DNA of 64,000 nt, from contig NZ_LT606946.1 of NCBI RefSeq assembly GCF_900095175.1, positions 1,094,058-1,158,057 of the forward strand. The letters are read 5' to 3'. This stretch comes from Polynucleobacter necessarius. Its GTDB lineage: Bacteria > Pseudomonadota > Gammaproteobacteria > Burkholderiales > Burkholderiaceae. The position numbers were made by a program, and so were the translations under genes. The notes under the pieces were generated by a model that searched no databases, was not told the origin of the DNA, and was given only the letters and a program-made list of their open reading frames with translations. Below are positions 1-9,490 of the stretch, piece by piece (the stretch's first letter is position 1; each line of letters opens with the position of its first letter).

Positions 1-50
1 ATGCCCTCTAGAGAAATTGACAAGAAAAACATAGGATACAACGGAAGAAA

Positions 51-554
51 TTAGATCAGATGAAGCCAGTGACCCAATTGATGCCAAACACTTGTGGGAA
101 CTAAGGTTAGAAGCCAAGTCATCGTGAGATAACGCAGCAGCTTGCCGATACACATATAGATTAAACAGGGTAGCCAGGGCAATCTAAGCCAGCCAGCAGC
201 CAAACACAGGGGGTCGCCAAACCCAGGCAGCCAGGACAGCAGAAGCATCTTGGGACCCCTCTCTTCGAGCCAGCGCTGCATTCGGTTGTTTGGAGGGCCT
301 TTTAAGGACTCAAAGCTATTACGACTCAGTAGCCCAAGCCACCAATCGAGCATACCTCCAAAGGTGTTACCAATTGTGGCAACAATAATCGCAACCCAAT
401 ATAAGTGCGGATTGACTGAAACATACCCAAACAAGATGGGCTCTGAACCCATAGGCAATAAAGTTGCGGAAATGAAGGCGCTAATAAATACCGCTGGCAA
501 ACCAACCGATGGCATACCAAAGTAGTCAAAGAACTGGCCTAGCATTTGCTCCAT
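51..554 (-). CDS. YqaA/DedA-type small membrane protein
   Basis: Predicted 167-residue inner-membrane protein of the YqaA branch of the DedA/SNARE-associated (VTT) superfamily. The core has the typical 'SAFISATLLPMGSEP' segment near residues 25-39, followed by hydrophobic stretches around 42-70, 105-125 and 130-155, and the GFGDPLCLAAGWLRLP segment typical of the group. Members are thought to act in membrane lipid homeostasis, but no precise role is established. The ATG at 554 was chosen because a GGAG lies about ten bases upstream; the frame stays open to 635, so a longer form is possible. It is transcribed away from the decayed acyl-CoA dehydrogenase. Confidence 0.75.
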   Translation of the reverse strand: MEQMLGQFFDYFGMPSVGLPAVFISAFISATLLPMGSEPILFGYVSVNPHLYWVAIIVATIGNTFGGMLDWWLGLLSRNSFESLKGPPNNRMQRWLEERGPKMLLLSWLPGFGDPLCLAAGWLRLPWLPCLIYMCIGKLLRYLTMTWLLTLVPTSVWHQLGHWLHLI

Positions 555-734
555 TAAGCAAGAGCTCCAGATCGGCTGGAAAGCGGGGTTTTGATCATGT
601 CCCAAGTATGCCCCAAGCGCCATCAGACACAACAATCGCCAGGATTAGGCTCAGATTTTGGGTTTCCCACAATCTTGAATTCTTGCTTAAACTGTGGGGA
701 TTCAATTATTTCTTAACTTTTTTTAGGCAGCTAA

Positions 735-1907
735 ATGAACCACCCTATTCCCAAGCCAGACCAATACCAAGATATGCGCGAAGCCTTGCGTGGCCTTTGC
801 GGAAGCTTTGACTCCGCATACTGACAAAAGGTAGATCATGAGCGCGCTTACCCAGAAGCATTTGTTGATGCCATGGCGCAAGCTGGTTGGTTAGCAGCAT
901 TAATTCCGGAAGGAAGAATATGGTGGCTCTGGCTTAGGTTTAGCAGAAGCCTCCGTCATCATGGAGGAAATTAATTTCTCGGGTGGTAATGCGGGTTCAT
1001 GTCATGGCCAGATGTACAACATGGGCACCTTATTACGCCATGGTTCAGATGCTCAAAAGCAGCTCTACCTTCCCAAGATTGCTACTGGAGAACTGCGTCT
1101 ACAAACAATGGCAGTGATGGAACCCACTACTGGTACAGATACCACCAAACTCAAAACTACTGCGGTCAAAAAGGGTGACAAGTATGTAGTGAATGGTCAA
1201 AAGATTTGGATCTCCCGGATTCAGCACTCTGGTTTAATGATTCTGCTCGCTCGCACCACCCCATTGGCAGAGGTCACCAAAAAATCTGAAGGCATGTCGA
1301 TCTTTATCGTCAACCTCAAAGATGCCATTGGCAAAGGTATGACGATCCAGCCGATTGCCAATATGGTGAATCACGAAACCAATGAAGTCTTCTTTGATAA
1401 TCTAGAGATTCCGGCTGAGAACCTGATTGGCGAAGAAGGCAAGGGTTTTAAGTACATCTTGGATGGTTTGAATGCTGAGCGCACCCTAATGCCGCCGAGT
1501 GTATTGGCGATGCTTATTGGTTTGTAGATAAAGCCCGTCGCTATGCAAACGAACGCGTGGTATTCGATCGACCTATTGGCAAAAACCAAGGCATTCAGTT
1601 TCCGATTGCGGATTCTTATATCGAAACAGAAGCTGCCAATCTGATGCGCTTTAAAGCTTGTGAACTATTCGACGCTAAACAAGCCTGCGGCGCTGAATCC
1701 AATATGGCCAAGTACTTAGCCGCCAAAGCCTCTTGGGAAGCTGCTAACGTTTGCCTACAAACTCATGGTGGATTTGGATTTGCCAATGAATATGATGTTG
1801 AGCGTAAATTCAGAGAGACGCGCCTCTACTAAGTAGCGCCAATCTCGACCAACTTAATTTATTCCTATATTGCTGAGCATGTATTGGGTCTCCCCCGCTC
1901 TTTCTAA
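735..1907 (+). pseudogene. Acyl-CoA dehydrogenase pseudogene (four lesions)
   Basis: Remains of a roughly 390-residue FAD-dependent acyl-CoA dehydrogenase, which would oxidise acyl-CoA to enoyl-CoA. Recognisable parts include a middle domain 'MAVMEPTTGTDTTKLKT' and the C-terminal 'CLQTHGGFGFANEYDVER' segment. Lesions read directly: an in-frame TGA at 822-824 where the family usually has Trp; a one-base gain near 912 just before the EEYGGSG motif; a one-base loss near 1490 after 'AERTL'; and a TAA at 1830-1832 after 'RETRLY' where Gln is expected. Beyond that stop the frame continues to 1907, ending 'VLGLPRSF'. The intact CoA-transferase gene follows and probably shared its operon. Four independent hits make sequencing error unlikely. 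Confidence 0.9.
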
Positions 1908-1952
1908 TTCTGTAGACCTTTTAATTAATTTAGTTTTTGGATAAGTAATTAC

Positions 1953-3137
1953 ATGAGCATTCGACCCCTAGATGGCATCACCGTGGTTTCGTTAGAGCAC
2001 GCCATTGCTGCTCCGTTTTGCACTCGCCAATTAGCCGACTTAGGTGCACGCGTCATTAAGGTCGAGCGACCGGGCGCCGGGGACTTTGCCCGTGCCTATG
2101 ATGAACGGGTCAATGGCATGTCATCTCATTTCACTTGGGTAAATCGCTCTAAAGAAAGTCTCACGCTAGATCTCAAACAAGAATCGGCCTTAGCAGCATT
2201 AAAGAAGCTCCTCAAAACAGCAGATGTGCTGGTACAGAACTTAGCTCCCGGTGCCGCAGTGCGCATGGGCCTTACTGCAGAGCTATTACAAAAAGATAAT
2301 CCTGGTTTAATCTTGTGCGACATCTCAGCCTATGGAAATAATGGGCCTTATCGCGACAAAAAAGCCTATGACTTACTGATTCAAAGTGAAGCTGGGTTCT
2401 TGTCTGTTACAGGCGCACCCGAGACGCCTAGTAAAGCAGGCAATTCCATTGCAGACATTGCAGCAGGTATGTATGCCTACGCCAATGTTTTGACAGCACT
2501 TCTCCAGAGGGGGAAGACCGGCAAAGGATCCACTATCGATGTTTCTATGCTGGAGTCTTTGGGTGAATGGATGAGTTACCCACTCTATTACGCCTATGAG
2601 GGAGCTGCACCTCCTCCTCGCAATGGCGCTTCCCATGCCACGATTTATCCCTATGGGCCTTTTAAGGCGGGCGATGGTGGCACCGTTATGCTGGGCCTGC
2701 AAAATGATCGTGAGTGGGTATTATTCTGTGAGGTGGTGCTTGAGAATCAAGTGCTAGCTAAAGATGAGCGCTTTGATAAAAACTTCAAGCGTAATGAAAA
2801 ACGAGATGAACTCCTCTCCATTATTGATGCCTGTTTTAGCAAACTCACTACCCAGCAAGTGATTGCAAAACTGGATCAAGCGCAAATCGCTAATGCCCGC
2901 CTAAATGACATGCAGGGCTTATGGAATCACGATCAACTCAAAGCAAGAGATCGCTGGCTACAAGTAGGATCACCTGTAGGCCCTATTCCAGCAATGCTAC
3001 CCCCGGACAGCAATGACAGCTTTGACTACCGCATGGATGAGATACCTGCAGTGGGCCAACATACAGAAGCCCTTCTGACTGAGCTTGGTATTTCTATTGA
3101 TGAGATTGCAAAGATGCGGGGTCAGGGCTCCATTTAA
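1953..3137 (+). CDS. CaiB/BaiF family III CoA-transferase
   Basis: Intact 394-residue family III CoA-transferase, the group that moves CoA between carboxylic acids. It opens with the usual 'PLDGITVVSLEHAIAAPF' block; 'DLGARVIKVERPGAGD' covers residues 29-44 and 'DLKQ' 73-76. Asp168 in 'SIADIAAGMYA' matches the catalytic aspartate that forms the acyl anhydride in this family. The substrate cannot be told from sequence. The neighbouring upstream acyl-CoA dehydrogenase (now dead) suggests the pair once served degradation of an organic acid. Its stop overlaps the stop of the convergent cardiolipin synthase gene by three bases. Confidence 0.88.
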   Translation: MSIRPLDGITVVSLEHAIAAPFCTRQLADLGARVIKVERPGAGDFARAYDERVNGMSSHFTWVNRSKESLTLDLKQESALAALKKLLKTADVLVQNLAPGAAVRMGLTAELLQKDNPGLILCDISAYGNNGPYRDKKAYDLLIQSEAGFLSVTGAPETPSKAGNSIADIAAGMYAYANVLTALLQRGKTGKGSTIDVSMLESLGEWMSYPLYYAYEGAAPPPRNGASHATIYPYGPFKAGDGGTVMLGLQNDREWVLFCEVVLENQVLAKDERFDKNFKRNEKRDELLSIIDACFSKLTTQQVIAKLDQAQIANARLNDMQGLWNHDQLKARDRWLQVGSPVGPIPAMLPPDSNDSFDYRMDEIPAVGQHTEALLTELGISIDEIAKMRGQGSI

Positions 3138-4609
3138 AGCAAGGGTGATGTCAGGTGAGCCGCATTCTCCAGCAGAACATGCCAATGCGGCCTCTTAGCC
3201 CAAGTTGCTGGGTTTACCATATCTGATTTTGCCAAGTAAGACTCGATCAAGGTTTCGAGCTTGGCGCAGAATTCATCGTTGTATACGATTAAGCTAATTT
3301 CAAAATTGAGACGCAAGCTGCGCTGATCAAAGTTCACTGAGCCAAAAATGGCAACCCGCTTGTCTATCAGCATGCTTTTCGTATGCAATAGACCGCCATG
3401 AAATTCAGCAATATTCACACCGGCACTCATGAGATCAGAATAGAAACTGCGACTACTCCAAGCAACCAATGTCGAGTCATTTAACTTAGGGACAATCAGG
3501 GTTACCTTCACACCACGACCAGCTGCCGTCATCAGCGCCTGAATCAAACCATCGTCAGGGCCAAAGTAAGGCGTAGTAATGGTGAGCTCTTCACGGGCAT
3601 CCATGATGGCTGAAAGCAATACTTGGTACAAGATATCGTCGCGGTATACCGGCCCGGAGGAAAACTCTTGAGCCAATACCTTCCCTTCTAGTGGACTAGC
3701 TGCCGGAACTATATTGCTGAAGTGCGTAACCCTGGGATTATCAACACTCCAGTCAAACGAGAATGTCAGCTCAAACTGAGATGCTACAGGCCCTTCAATT
3801 CTGACCATCGCATCTACCCATTCACCCACACCCGAATCTTGTTTAAAAGTACGCGGATCCACCATATTCATACTGCCGATCCAAACGATGGTGTTGTCGA
3901 TCACAAATATCTTGCGATGTAGCCTTAAGTCAGCACGACGAAATTGAAAGCGACCAACCTGAATAGGCAAGGCTTCAGTTACTTGAATACCAGCGTTTCT
4001 GAAGCGCTTAGGCCAAGTCGATTTAAACCAGTCTTTACTACCTAAAGAATCCAATAGCACTTTACAAGTTACGCCGCGCTTAGCCGCGGCGATTAAAGCC
4101 TCGCCGACACGATCTGCATCACCGCCTAAAGCCCATATATAGAATTCCAAATGCAATGTTTTCTTGGCCTGATTAATCTCGTCAACAAAGTACTGCAAGA
4201 TTTCTAGGGAATTCGTAAAGAGTTCGATCTGATTGCCGGCGATTACTGGCGAACCATTTTTAGCCTCTGCCAAGAGACTCAAGGCCCTACCTTCAATTGG
4301 CAGAAGTTGTTTATCAGCCTGATAGCGTTTGCGCATCGCTTCGGTGATGGCAGCGTACTCTTTATCCATGCGAATAATTTTTCGAGCGAACTTTCGACCA
4401 ACGGGACGCTCACCAATGAGGATATAGAGGCTAATACCAATTAAGGGGAATAGAACCACAATCAGAAACCAGGCTAGTACAACGCCAACTGGTCTTCTCA
4501 CTGAAATTAATCTAAATCCAAACAGAATCACAATAATGATGTGCGCTATTGGGACCCAAATAAAGGGTTCGCCAAAAAAAGATCCGAGTAAAAAATTAAT
4601 AATGTTCAT
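3134..4609 (-). CDS. cls: Cardiolipin synthase (phospholipase D family)
   Basis: 491-residue membrane-bound cardiolipin synthase, condensing two phosphatidylglycerols (or PG with another phospholipid) at the inner membrane. Two hydrophobic N-terminal segments lie at about residues 17-35 and 41-65, followed by two PLD domains. Both HKD motifs are complete: HRKIFVID at 231-238 followed by GSMN, and HTKSMLID at 409-416 followed by GSVN. Length is normal for bacterial Cls. The start overlaps the stop of the upstream EEP-family gene by four bases (ATGA), so the two are translationally coupled. Nothing looks damaged. Confidence 0.92.
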   Translation of the reverse strand: MNIINFLLGSFFGEPFIWVPIAHIIIVILFGFRLISVRRPVGVVLAWFLIVVLFPLIGISLYILIGERPVGRKFARKIIRMDKEYAAITEAMRKRYQADKQLLPIEGRALSLLAEAKNGSPVIAGNQIELFTNSLEILQYFVDEINQAKKTLHLEFYIWALGGDADRVGEALIAAAKRGVTCKVLLDSLGSKDWFKSTWPKRFRNAGIQVTEALPIQVGRFQFRRADLRLHRKIFVIDNTIVWIGSMNMVDPRTFKQDSGVGEWVDAMVRIEGPVASQFELTFSFDWSVDNPRVTHFSNIVPAASPLEGKVLAQEFSSGPVYRDDILYQVLLSAIMDAREELTITTPYFGPDDGLIQALMTAAGRGVKVTLIVPKLNDSTLVAWSSRSFYSDLMSAGVNIAEFHGGLLHTKSMLIDKRVAIFGSVNFDQRSLRLNFEISLIVYNDEFCAKLETLIESYLAKSDMVNPATWAKRPHWHVLLENAAHLTSPLL

Positions 4610-5358
4610 AAAATCTCAAGTTCCGCTGCAATACCTAAGTGATCAGATAGCTTCAACCATTCATGCATCACTTCCGCAGAATGGATTTTTAAGCTCCGTA
4701 CATAAATTCGATCCATCGGAAGCATAGGCTTCACACTAGGAAAGGTTTTTGCGGGGGCGCCAGTAAGCGCCTCAAATACCTCATTAAAATCGGCAGCCTG
4801 CATCGGTGCACTCACGCGGTTACGCCAATCGTTAAAGTCGCCAGCCACAATAGTAGGACCGCCATTTGCTAATGAATCAATGTAACCAATAATTTCACTT
4901 AATTGACGTTCTCGTCCGCGTTCAAATAAGGCCAGGTGTACACAGAAACAGTGAATCGGTGTTGCTACACCCTCTAGCTGTGTGACGCTATGAAGCAAAC
5001 CGCGCCGTTCAAATCGATAAGCAGAGATATCGTAATTTTCGCCCTTATGCAAAGGTCTCTTAGACAGAATTGCATTGCCATGATGCCCATCTGGATATTC
5101 GACGTTTTTACCGTAATGCCAATCATGCCAAAAGTCTTCGGATAAAAAGTGGGTGAGCTCTGTTAAAGGCCATTGACCAAAGCGCCTAATTCGCCCGCGA
5201 TGCTCCTGCTGGAGCTCTTGTAAAAATAGTAAATCCGGATGATGACTACGCATTTTCTGGCGCAGCTCATAGATAGTCGACTTCCTGTGCAAAGGTGATA
5301 GCCCCTTATGCACATTCATGGTCATGACGCTAAAGCGGCCCAACTTACTTTGCGTCAT
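4606..5358 (-). CDS. Endonuclease/exonuclease/phosphatase (EEP) family protein
   Basis: 250-residue protein of the EEP fold, metal-dependent phosphodiesterases or phosphatases. Conserved features are 'MTMNVHKGL' (12-20), a metal-binding Glu in 'LQEL' (E48), 'GDFND' (173-177) and the C-terminal 'SDH' (238-240), all expected for catalysis. There is no obvious signal peptide. Genes of this type often sit immediately before cls, and the ATGA overlap here supports a linked role, perhaps in phospholipid metabolism; the substrate is unknown. It begins where the Bfd-like gene ends. Confidence 0.82.
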   Translation of the reverse strand: MTQSKLGRFSVMTMNVHKGLSPLHRKSTIYELRQKMRSHHPDLLFLQELQQEHRGRIRRFGQWPLTELTHFLSEDFWHDWHYGKNVEYPDGHHGNAILSKRPLHKGENYDISAYRFERRGLLHSVTQLEGVATPIHCFCVHLALFERGRERQLSEIIGYIDSLANGGPTIVAGDFNDWRNRVSAPMQAADFNEVFEALTGAPAKTFPSVKPMLPMDRIYVRSLKIHSAEVMHEWLKLSDHLGIAAELEIL

Positions 5359-5558
5359 TAAAACTGTCCTGCAGCACGCTGCCGTCGAATACGCGCCAAA
5401 TAAATCTCCCCTTCAACTAAATCCTGGCACTGCATGCACTTATTGCAAATTGAGGCTTGCTCACGCAACTCTTCAATAGAGTCGATTGGATGGGTATCAA
5501 GATATTCTCGAAGATCAACATCGAGAACCTCATTACAGAGGCAAATGACTTCAGCCAT
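5358..5558 (-). CDS. Bfd-like [2Fe-2S]-binding small protein
   Basis: 66-residue protein with cysteines at 6, 8, 38 and 41 (CLC...CNKC, plus C44). This CXC-X(~30)-CXXC spacing is the [2Fe-2S] ligand pattern of bacterioferritin-associated ferredoxin (Bfd). Bfd releases iron from bacterioferritin in known cases, but related stand-alone domains have other partners. The stop shares a base with the start of the downstream EEP gene. It is first of the three-gene minus-strand unit and diverges from the ABC permease pseudogene, leaving about 60 bases for both promoters. Confidence 0.75.
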   Translation of the reverse strand: MAEVICLCNEVLDVDLREYLDTHPIDSIEELREQASICNKCMQCQDLVEGEIYLARIRRQRAAGQF

Positions 5559-5617
5559 GAGTTAAAAAAGGGAAATTGTTTGCATTTATGCCATTTTGCC
5601 ACCCCCTTGCTAGAATC

Positions 5618-6317
5618 ATGTCCATGTTGATGACCTTTCAGGATGCTTTTAGACTCCTTGCACATTTGGATGCGGGAGTAATGGGCATCGTTCTCGTCTC
5701 CCTTAAGGTCAGCTTGACGGCACTCCTCTTAGGCACCCTGCTTGGGCTGCCAATTGGCGCTCTATTGGCCACCGAAGAATTTCGGGGTAAACAAACGATT
5801 ACAGTTACCCTGAATACACTCATGGGAGTCCCAACCAGTGATTGTGGGTGTTGTGGTCTACCTCCTACTCTCGCGCACAGGGCCTTTAGGGGTATGGGGA
5901 TGGCTTTTTACAAAGGGCATGATCCTTGCCCAAACACTGCTCACAACCCCTTTAATTGCAGCTCTAAGCCGCCAAATTTTGGAAGATTCCTGGAGAATTC
6001 ATCGGGATTCCTTTATGGCTCTTCGCTTACCCAGAATGGCCTCCCTCAAATGGCTGATTTGGGACTGTCGCTTCTCACTGACCATTGCCGTCCTGGCTGG
6101 ACTAGCTAGAGCAATATCCGAGGTTGGAGCCGTCATGATCGTGGGCGGGAACATTGATCAATCCACTCGAACCATGACTACAGCAATTGCCTTAGAAACA
6201 AGCAAGGGCGACCTCCCTCTTGCGCTTGCCCTAGGGATTGTCTTACTAGGTATTGTGTTGCTGGCCAACCTTTTCACATTTGTAGTTCGCCAAATTGCGG
6301 AGCGACGCTATGGTTAA
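5618..6317 (+). pseudogene. ABC transporter permease, TupB-like, frameshifted
   Basis: Integral-membrane permease of an oxyanion ABC importer, most like tungstate TupB. The frame from ATG 5618 runs to 'LNTLMGVPT'. One extra A in 'gtcccaaccagtg' (about 5832-5834) then shifts the frame. The rest, starting 'VIVGVVVYLLLSRTGPLG' and containing the permease signature region 'ISEVGAVMIVGGN', continues in another frame to 6317. If the frame were repaired the protein would have about 230 residues, the usual size. The downstream ATPase gene overlaps its end. No substrate-binding TupA gene is in the window. Alternative starts at 5624 and 5630 are in the same frame. Confidence 0.85.
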
Positions 6318-7020
6318 TCCCTCCGAACAATTTCAGCAATACATCGAGCTACAGGACACCATTGTCAAAAGTGATGGTCAGACCATATTGGATATCCCCC
6401 ACGCGCTCATTCCTGCAGATCGAATTTGTGCCTGTATTGGGCCCAATGGTGCCGGAAAAACTACCCTCCTTAAGTTGATTGACGGTTTGATCACACCGAA
6501 TTCAGGCACGATCACCCACTCAAGAAGCCCTATCAAGTCATCTCTGGTATTGCATCATACGCCAATGATTAAGGCCTCCGCTAGAACCAATATTGCGATG
6601 ATCCAAGACTCCGATCCTTCCATTCAGTCGAGTGCTATTGATGCCGTCATAGAGCAGATCGGCTTAAGCCGTCTTGCGAATAATCCTGCACATAAACTCT
6701 CGGCAGGAGAAAGACAGAAGCTATGCTTGGGTCGAGTCATATTGCAAAAACCCAATTTGGTATTGCTAGATGAACCCACCGCCAATCTAGATCCAAATAC
6801 TACGGAGCAAGTAGAAGAAATCATCCGCCAATTTAAGCTTCACGGATCAGATGTCATCTTTACCTCTCACCAACTTGCACAAGTACAAAGACTAGCCGAG
6901 TACATCATCTTCATTGATCAGGGCCAGATAAAAGAAAAAGGACCCGCAGGTCCTTTCTTTGCCAATCCTCAGACACAAGCAGCTAAGCGCTACTTACATC
7001 AACTGTTGCTCTCCGACTAA
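6310..7020 (+). CDS. ABC transporter ATP-binding protein, TupC-like
   Basis: 236-residue ATPase subunit of the same oxyanion (tungstate/molybdate-type) importer. Walker A GPNGAGKT is at 44-51, the signature 'LSAGERQK' and Walker B 'LVLLDEPT' follow, with a switch His in 'FTSHQL'. ATG 6310 was preferred over an in-frame TTG at 6295 because GGAG lies seven bases before it; this gives an eight-base overlap with the permease. The gene reads intact although its permease is dead, so it is either a relic not yet hit or serves another permease. The last bases of the gene contain a strong GC-rich hairpin. Its stop abuts the stop of the convergent formate dehydrogenase locus. Confidence 0.82.
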   Translation: MVNPSEQFQQYIELQDTIVKSDGQTILDIPHALIPADRICACIGPNGAGKTTLLKLIDGLITPNSGTITHSRSPIKSSLVLHHTPMIKASARTNIAMIQDSDPSIQSSAIDAVIEQIGLSRLANNPAHKLSAGERQKLCLGRVILQKPNLVLLDEPTANLDPNTTEQVEEIIRQFKLHGSDVIFTSHQLAQVQRLAEYIIFIDQGQIKEKGPAGPFFANPQTQAAKRYLHQLLLSD

Positions 7021-7293
7021 TTACTTTGCAGCTGACGCTGCAGCAGCCACCGGTGCAACAAATGGAGGTGGCGCTACACAGGCTGCTGGTGCTGGAGTAC
7101 CGGAAACCTTGTATTGGTCAGCGATCTTATTTTGCACCTGGCAAAGCTTGAAGGCTCCAACCTTACCAGCATAAGCCGTTTTGGCCTTCTTCAAATCAGC
7201 AGCAGCCTGAGCTTCTGGTGATAGTGGCGGGAAAAAAGCAAAGGCAGGGCTTGCTACCAGAGCGCCAATTGTGAAGGCAATGATTTTTTTCAT
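7021..7293 (-). CDS. Small exported protein of the formate dehydrogenase locus
   Basis: 90-residue protein of unknown function. It starts 'MKKIIAFTIGALVASPAFA', a clear Sec signal peptide with cleavage expected after AFA, so the mature form should be periplasmic. The mature part is rich in Ala and Pro, with two cysteines (in 'KLCQV' and 'PAACVAP') that might form a disulphide. ATG 7293 has an AAGGA site eight bases upstream; the frame is open further upstream but that overlaps the fdhI remnant. It is the last gene of the formate dehydrogenase operon. It reads intact, which is notable since the catalytic genes before it are destroyed. Confidence 0.65.
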   Translation of the reverse strand: MKKIIAFTIGALVASPAFAFFPPLSPEAQAAADLKKAKTAYAGKVGAFKLCQVQNKIADQYKVSGTPAPAACVAPPPFVAPVAAAASAAK

Positions 7294-7303
7294 AGCTTCG
7301 TCC

Positions 7304-9094
7304 TTATTTAACTTTGTTGTACCAAACTTCATGATGCTCTTTAGCCCAAGCAGCATCAACATAACCCGTTTTCATACCATCGATTGAGCCTTGCATACCA
7401 ATGGTACCGATGTAGATATGCCCCATTGCCATAGCTGTCATCAATAAGGCAGCTGAAGCATGAATAATATCTGCCACTTGCATAGTGCCACGCCAATATT
7501 CAATTCCAGGGACAGGAACTATCATATCAAGCACCCATCCAGAACCTGAGATGATGAGTCCTAAAAAGACCATACCAAACCAGAACCAGAATTTCTCACC
7601 AAAATTAAAGAATCCTGATGGGACATGTTTGCCGGATAGGAGACCCCCAAACGACTTAATCCAAGCCATGTCATCAGGTTCAAGCACTGCGTCGACCCAA
7701 CGGGAAACGGTAGTGCCTGATTTCTCCATCATGCCAGGAGCATAGCGACCCTTAATCCACTCATAATCTACGCCCCAAACGGTCGCAAAATGCTTCCAAG
7801 AACCAGCAGCTAGGCCATAGTAACCAGGCAGTGAATTTGGATTTGGACCAACGTCAGTTGCACCCTGAACGTTGTCATGGCCGCGGAAAATATTTGCGCC
7901 GCCGCCAGACTTACTGATATTACCTAATGCCAACTGCAATAAACAGGAAGCGCGAACCATCGCATTACCAATGGTGTGCTGAGTTTGTCCCATACACCAA
8001 ACAATCGTGCTTGGACGATTTTTTGCCATGGTCTCGGCAACTTTATAAACCTGAGCCTCAGGAACACCGCAAGCCTCTTCTACATTGGCTGGAGCCCATT
8101 TTTCCATCACTTCTTTGCGAACCTTGTCCATGCCATAGACACGATCGTTGATGTATTTCTTATCTTCCCAACCGTTATTAAAGACGTGATAAAGAACACC
8201 AAACAAGAATGGAATATCAGTACCAGAACGAATGCGAACATACTGATCAGACTTCGCTGCAGTTCTTGTGTAACGTGGATCAACCACAATTAATTTGCAA
8301 CCATTTTCTTAGCATGCAACATGCTCAGCATAGATACTGAATGCGCCTCAGCAGCATTAGAGCCAATATACAAAGCTGCTTTTGAATTCATCATGTCGTT
8401 GTAGCTATTTGTCATGGCGCCGTAGCCCCAAGTATTAGCTACACCAGCAACTGTAGTTGAGTGACAAATACGAGCTTGGTGGTCAGTGTTATTGGTTCCA
8501 AAGAAAGATACCCACTTACGCAACAAATACGCTTGTTCATTATTTTGTTTTGATGAACCAATAAAGTACATCGCATCTGGAGAGTACTTAGTGCGAATGT
8601 CTTTCATCTGCGCCGTGATCTCAGTTAAAGCTTGATCCCAGGAAATCTTTTGATACTTACCGTCAACCAATTTCATTGGTGTGCGTAAGCGGAAGTCGCC
8701 ATGGCCATGCTCACGAAGTGCTGCGCCTTTTGCGCAATGAGCACCTAAATTGATTGGAGAATCAAAAACAGGGTCTTGACGAACCCAAACACCATTCTCC
8801 ACAGTTGCATCAACCGCGCAACCCACTGAGCAGTGAGTACATACAGTTCGCTTCACTTCAATTTTTCCAGCTTTGCCATCCAGCATTGCTTTGCTCGGCC
8901 GCTGCCTTTTGAACCATGGTCAATTGGCTTGCAGCAATTCCAGCACCAACGCTGACGCCTGAACGTTTTAGGAACTGGCGGCGATCCATTGTTGGAACAG
9001 CTGCTTTAAGTCCGCGCGAAAGACTGCCGATTAGGCGTGATGCTGGGACTGAACGACTACTTTGAGGTGTATTAGATTTGCGAGTCAGGCTTAT
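7304..9094 (-). pseudogene. fdhA: Formate dehydrogenase fdhA'-'fdhI deletion fusion (pseudogene)
   Basis: Remnant of the membrane-bound, periplasm-facing formate dehydrogenase. From 9094: the expected ATG reads ATA; a Tat leader (MDRRQFLKRSG) follows; an extra A at 8890-8892 shifts the frame; the 4Fe-4S motif '[12 protein letters not shown]' and the catalytic-domain start are present down to about 8309, where one G is missing. The rest of the FdhA fragment runs to 'VSRWVDAVLE' near 7680 and then passes in frame into 'MAWIKSFGGLLSGKH', the C-terminal portion of the cytochrome b556 subunit FdhI, ending 'EHHEVWYNKVK'. Roughly the last 500 residues of FdhA, all of FdhB and the N-terminal part of FdhI are therefore missing. 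The enzyme cannot function. Confidence 0.92.
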
Positions 9095-9153
9095 TTGTTG
9101 CCCCTGAAAAAATTTTGGTTTTATAAAAGGAGTGGCTAAAAAATTAGAACGGA

Positions 9154-9375
9154 TTACAACAAAGTGATTTCGTAGTACTTACGAATGTGAGCGGAGAGTT
9201 GATACCCTTCTTTGTCTCCTGAAACAGTACTGCCAATTTCTTGAATAACCGCATTGCCGATCGTAGTTTGTGAAGCAACTGCGACAGCGCCAACTGTGGC
9301 ACCCGCTCCGATAAAAAACTTTCTGCGTGAAGGTTTATTTTCTTCATTTACTGCAGTTGCGGATTTGATAGTCAT
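9154..9375 (-). CDS. Formate dehydrogenase region Tat-target protein
   Basis: 73-residue protein of the 'formate dehydrogenase region TAT target' family, found next to fdhA in many proteobacteria. A twin-arginine signal (SRRKFF, RR at 17-18) is followed by an Ala/Val-rich hydrophobic stretch, and the conserved tail is 'GYQLSAHIRKYYEITLL'. The family's job is unknown; it is presumed to aid assembly or export of the enzyme. It reads intact and sits directly upstream of the fdhA remnant on the same strand, 59 bases from its lost start codon. Confidence 0.85.
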   Translation of the reverse strand: MTIKSATAVNEENKPSRRKFFIGAGATVGAVAVASQTTIGNAVIQEIGSTVSGDKEGYQLSAHIRKYYEITLL

Positions 9376-9490
9376 CGCATGCTCCTAGTTAGTGCAAATT
9401 TGATATGGGTCAAGTGTAATTGGTAATTGTATTTTTTGCATATTTGAAATTAATTTATTTCTAGGGGTTTTCCTCTTGTGCAACGCAACA

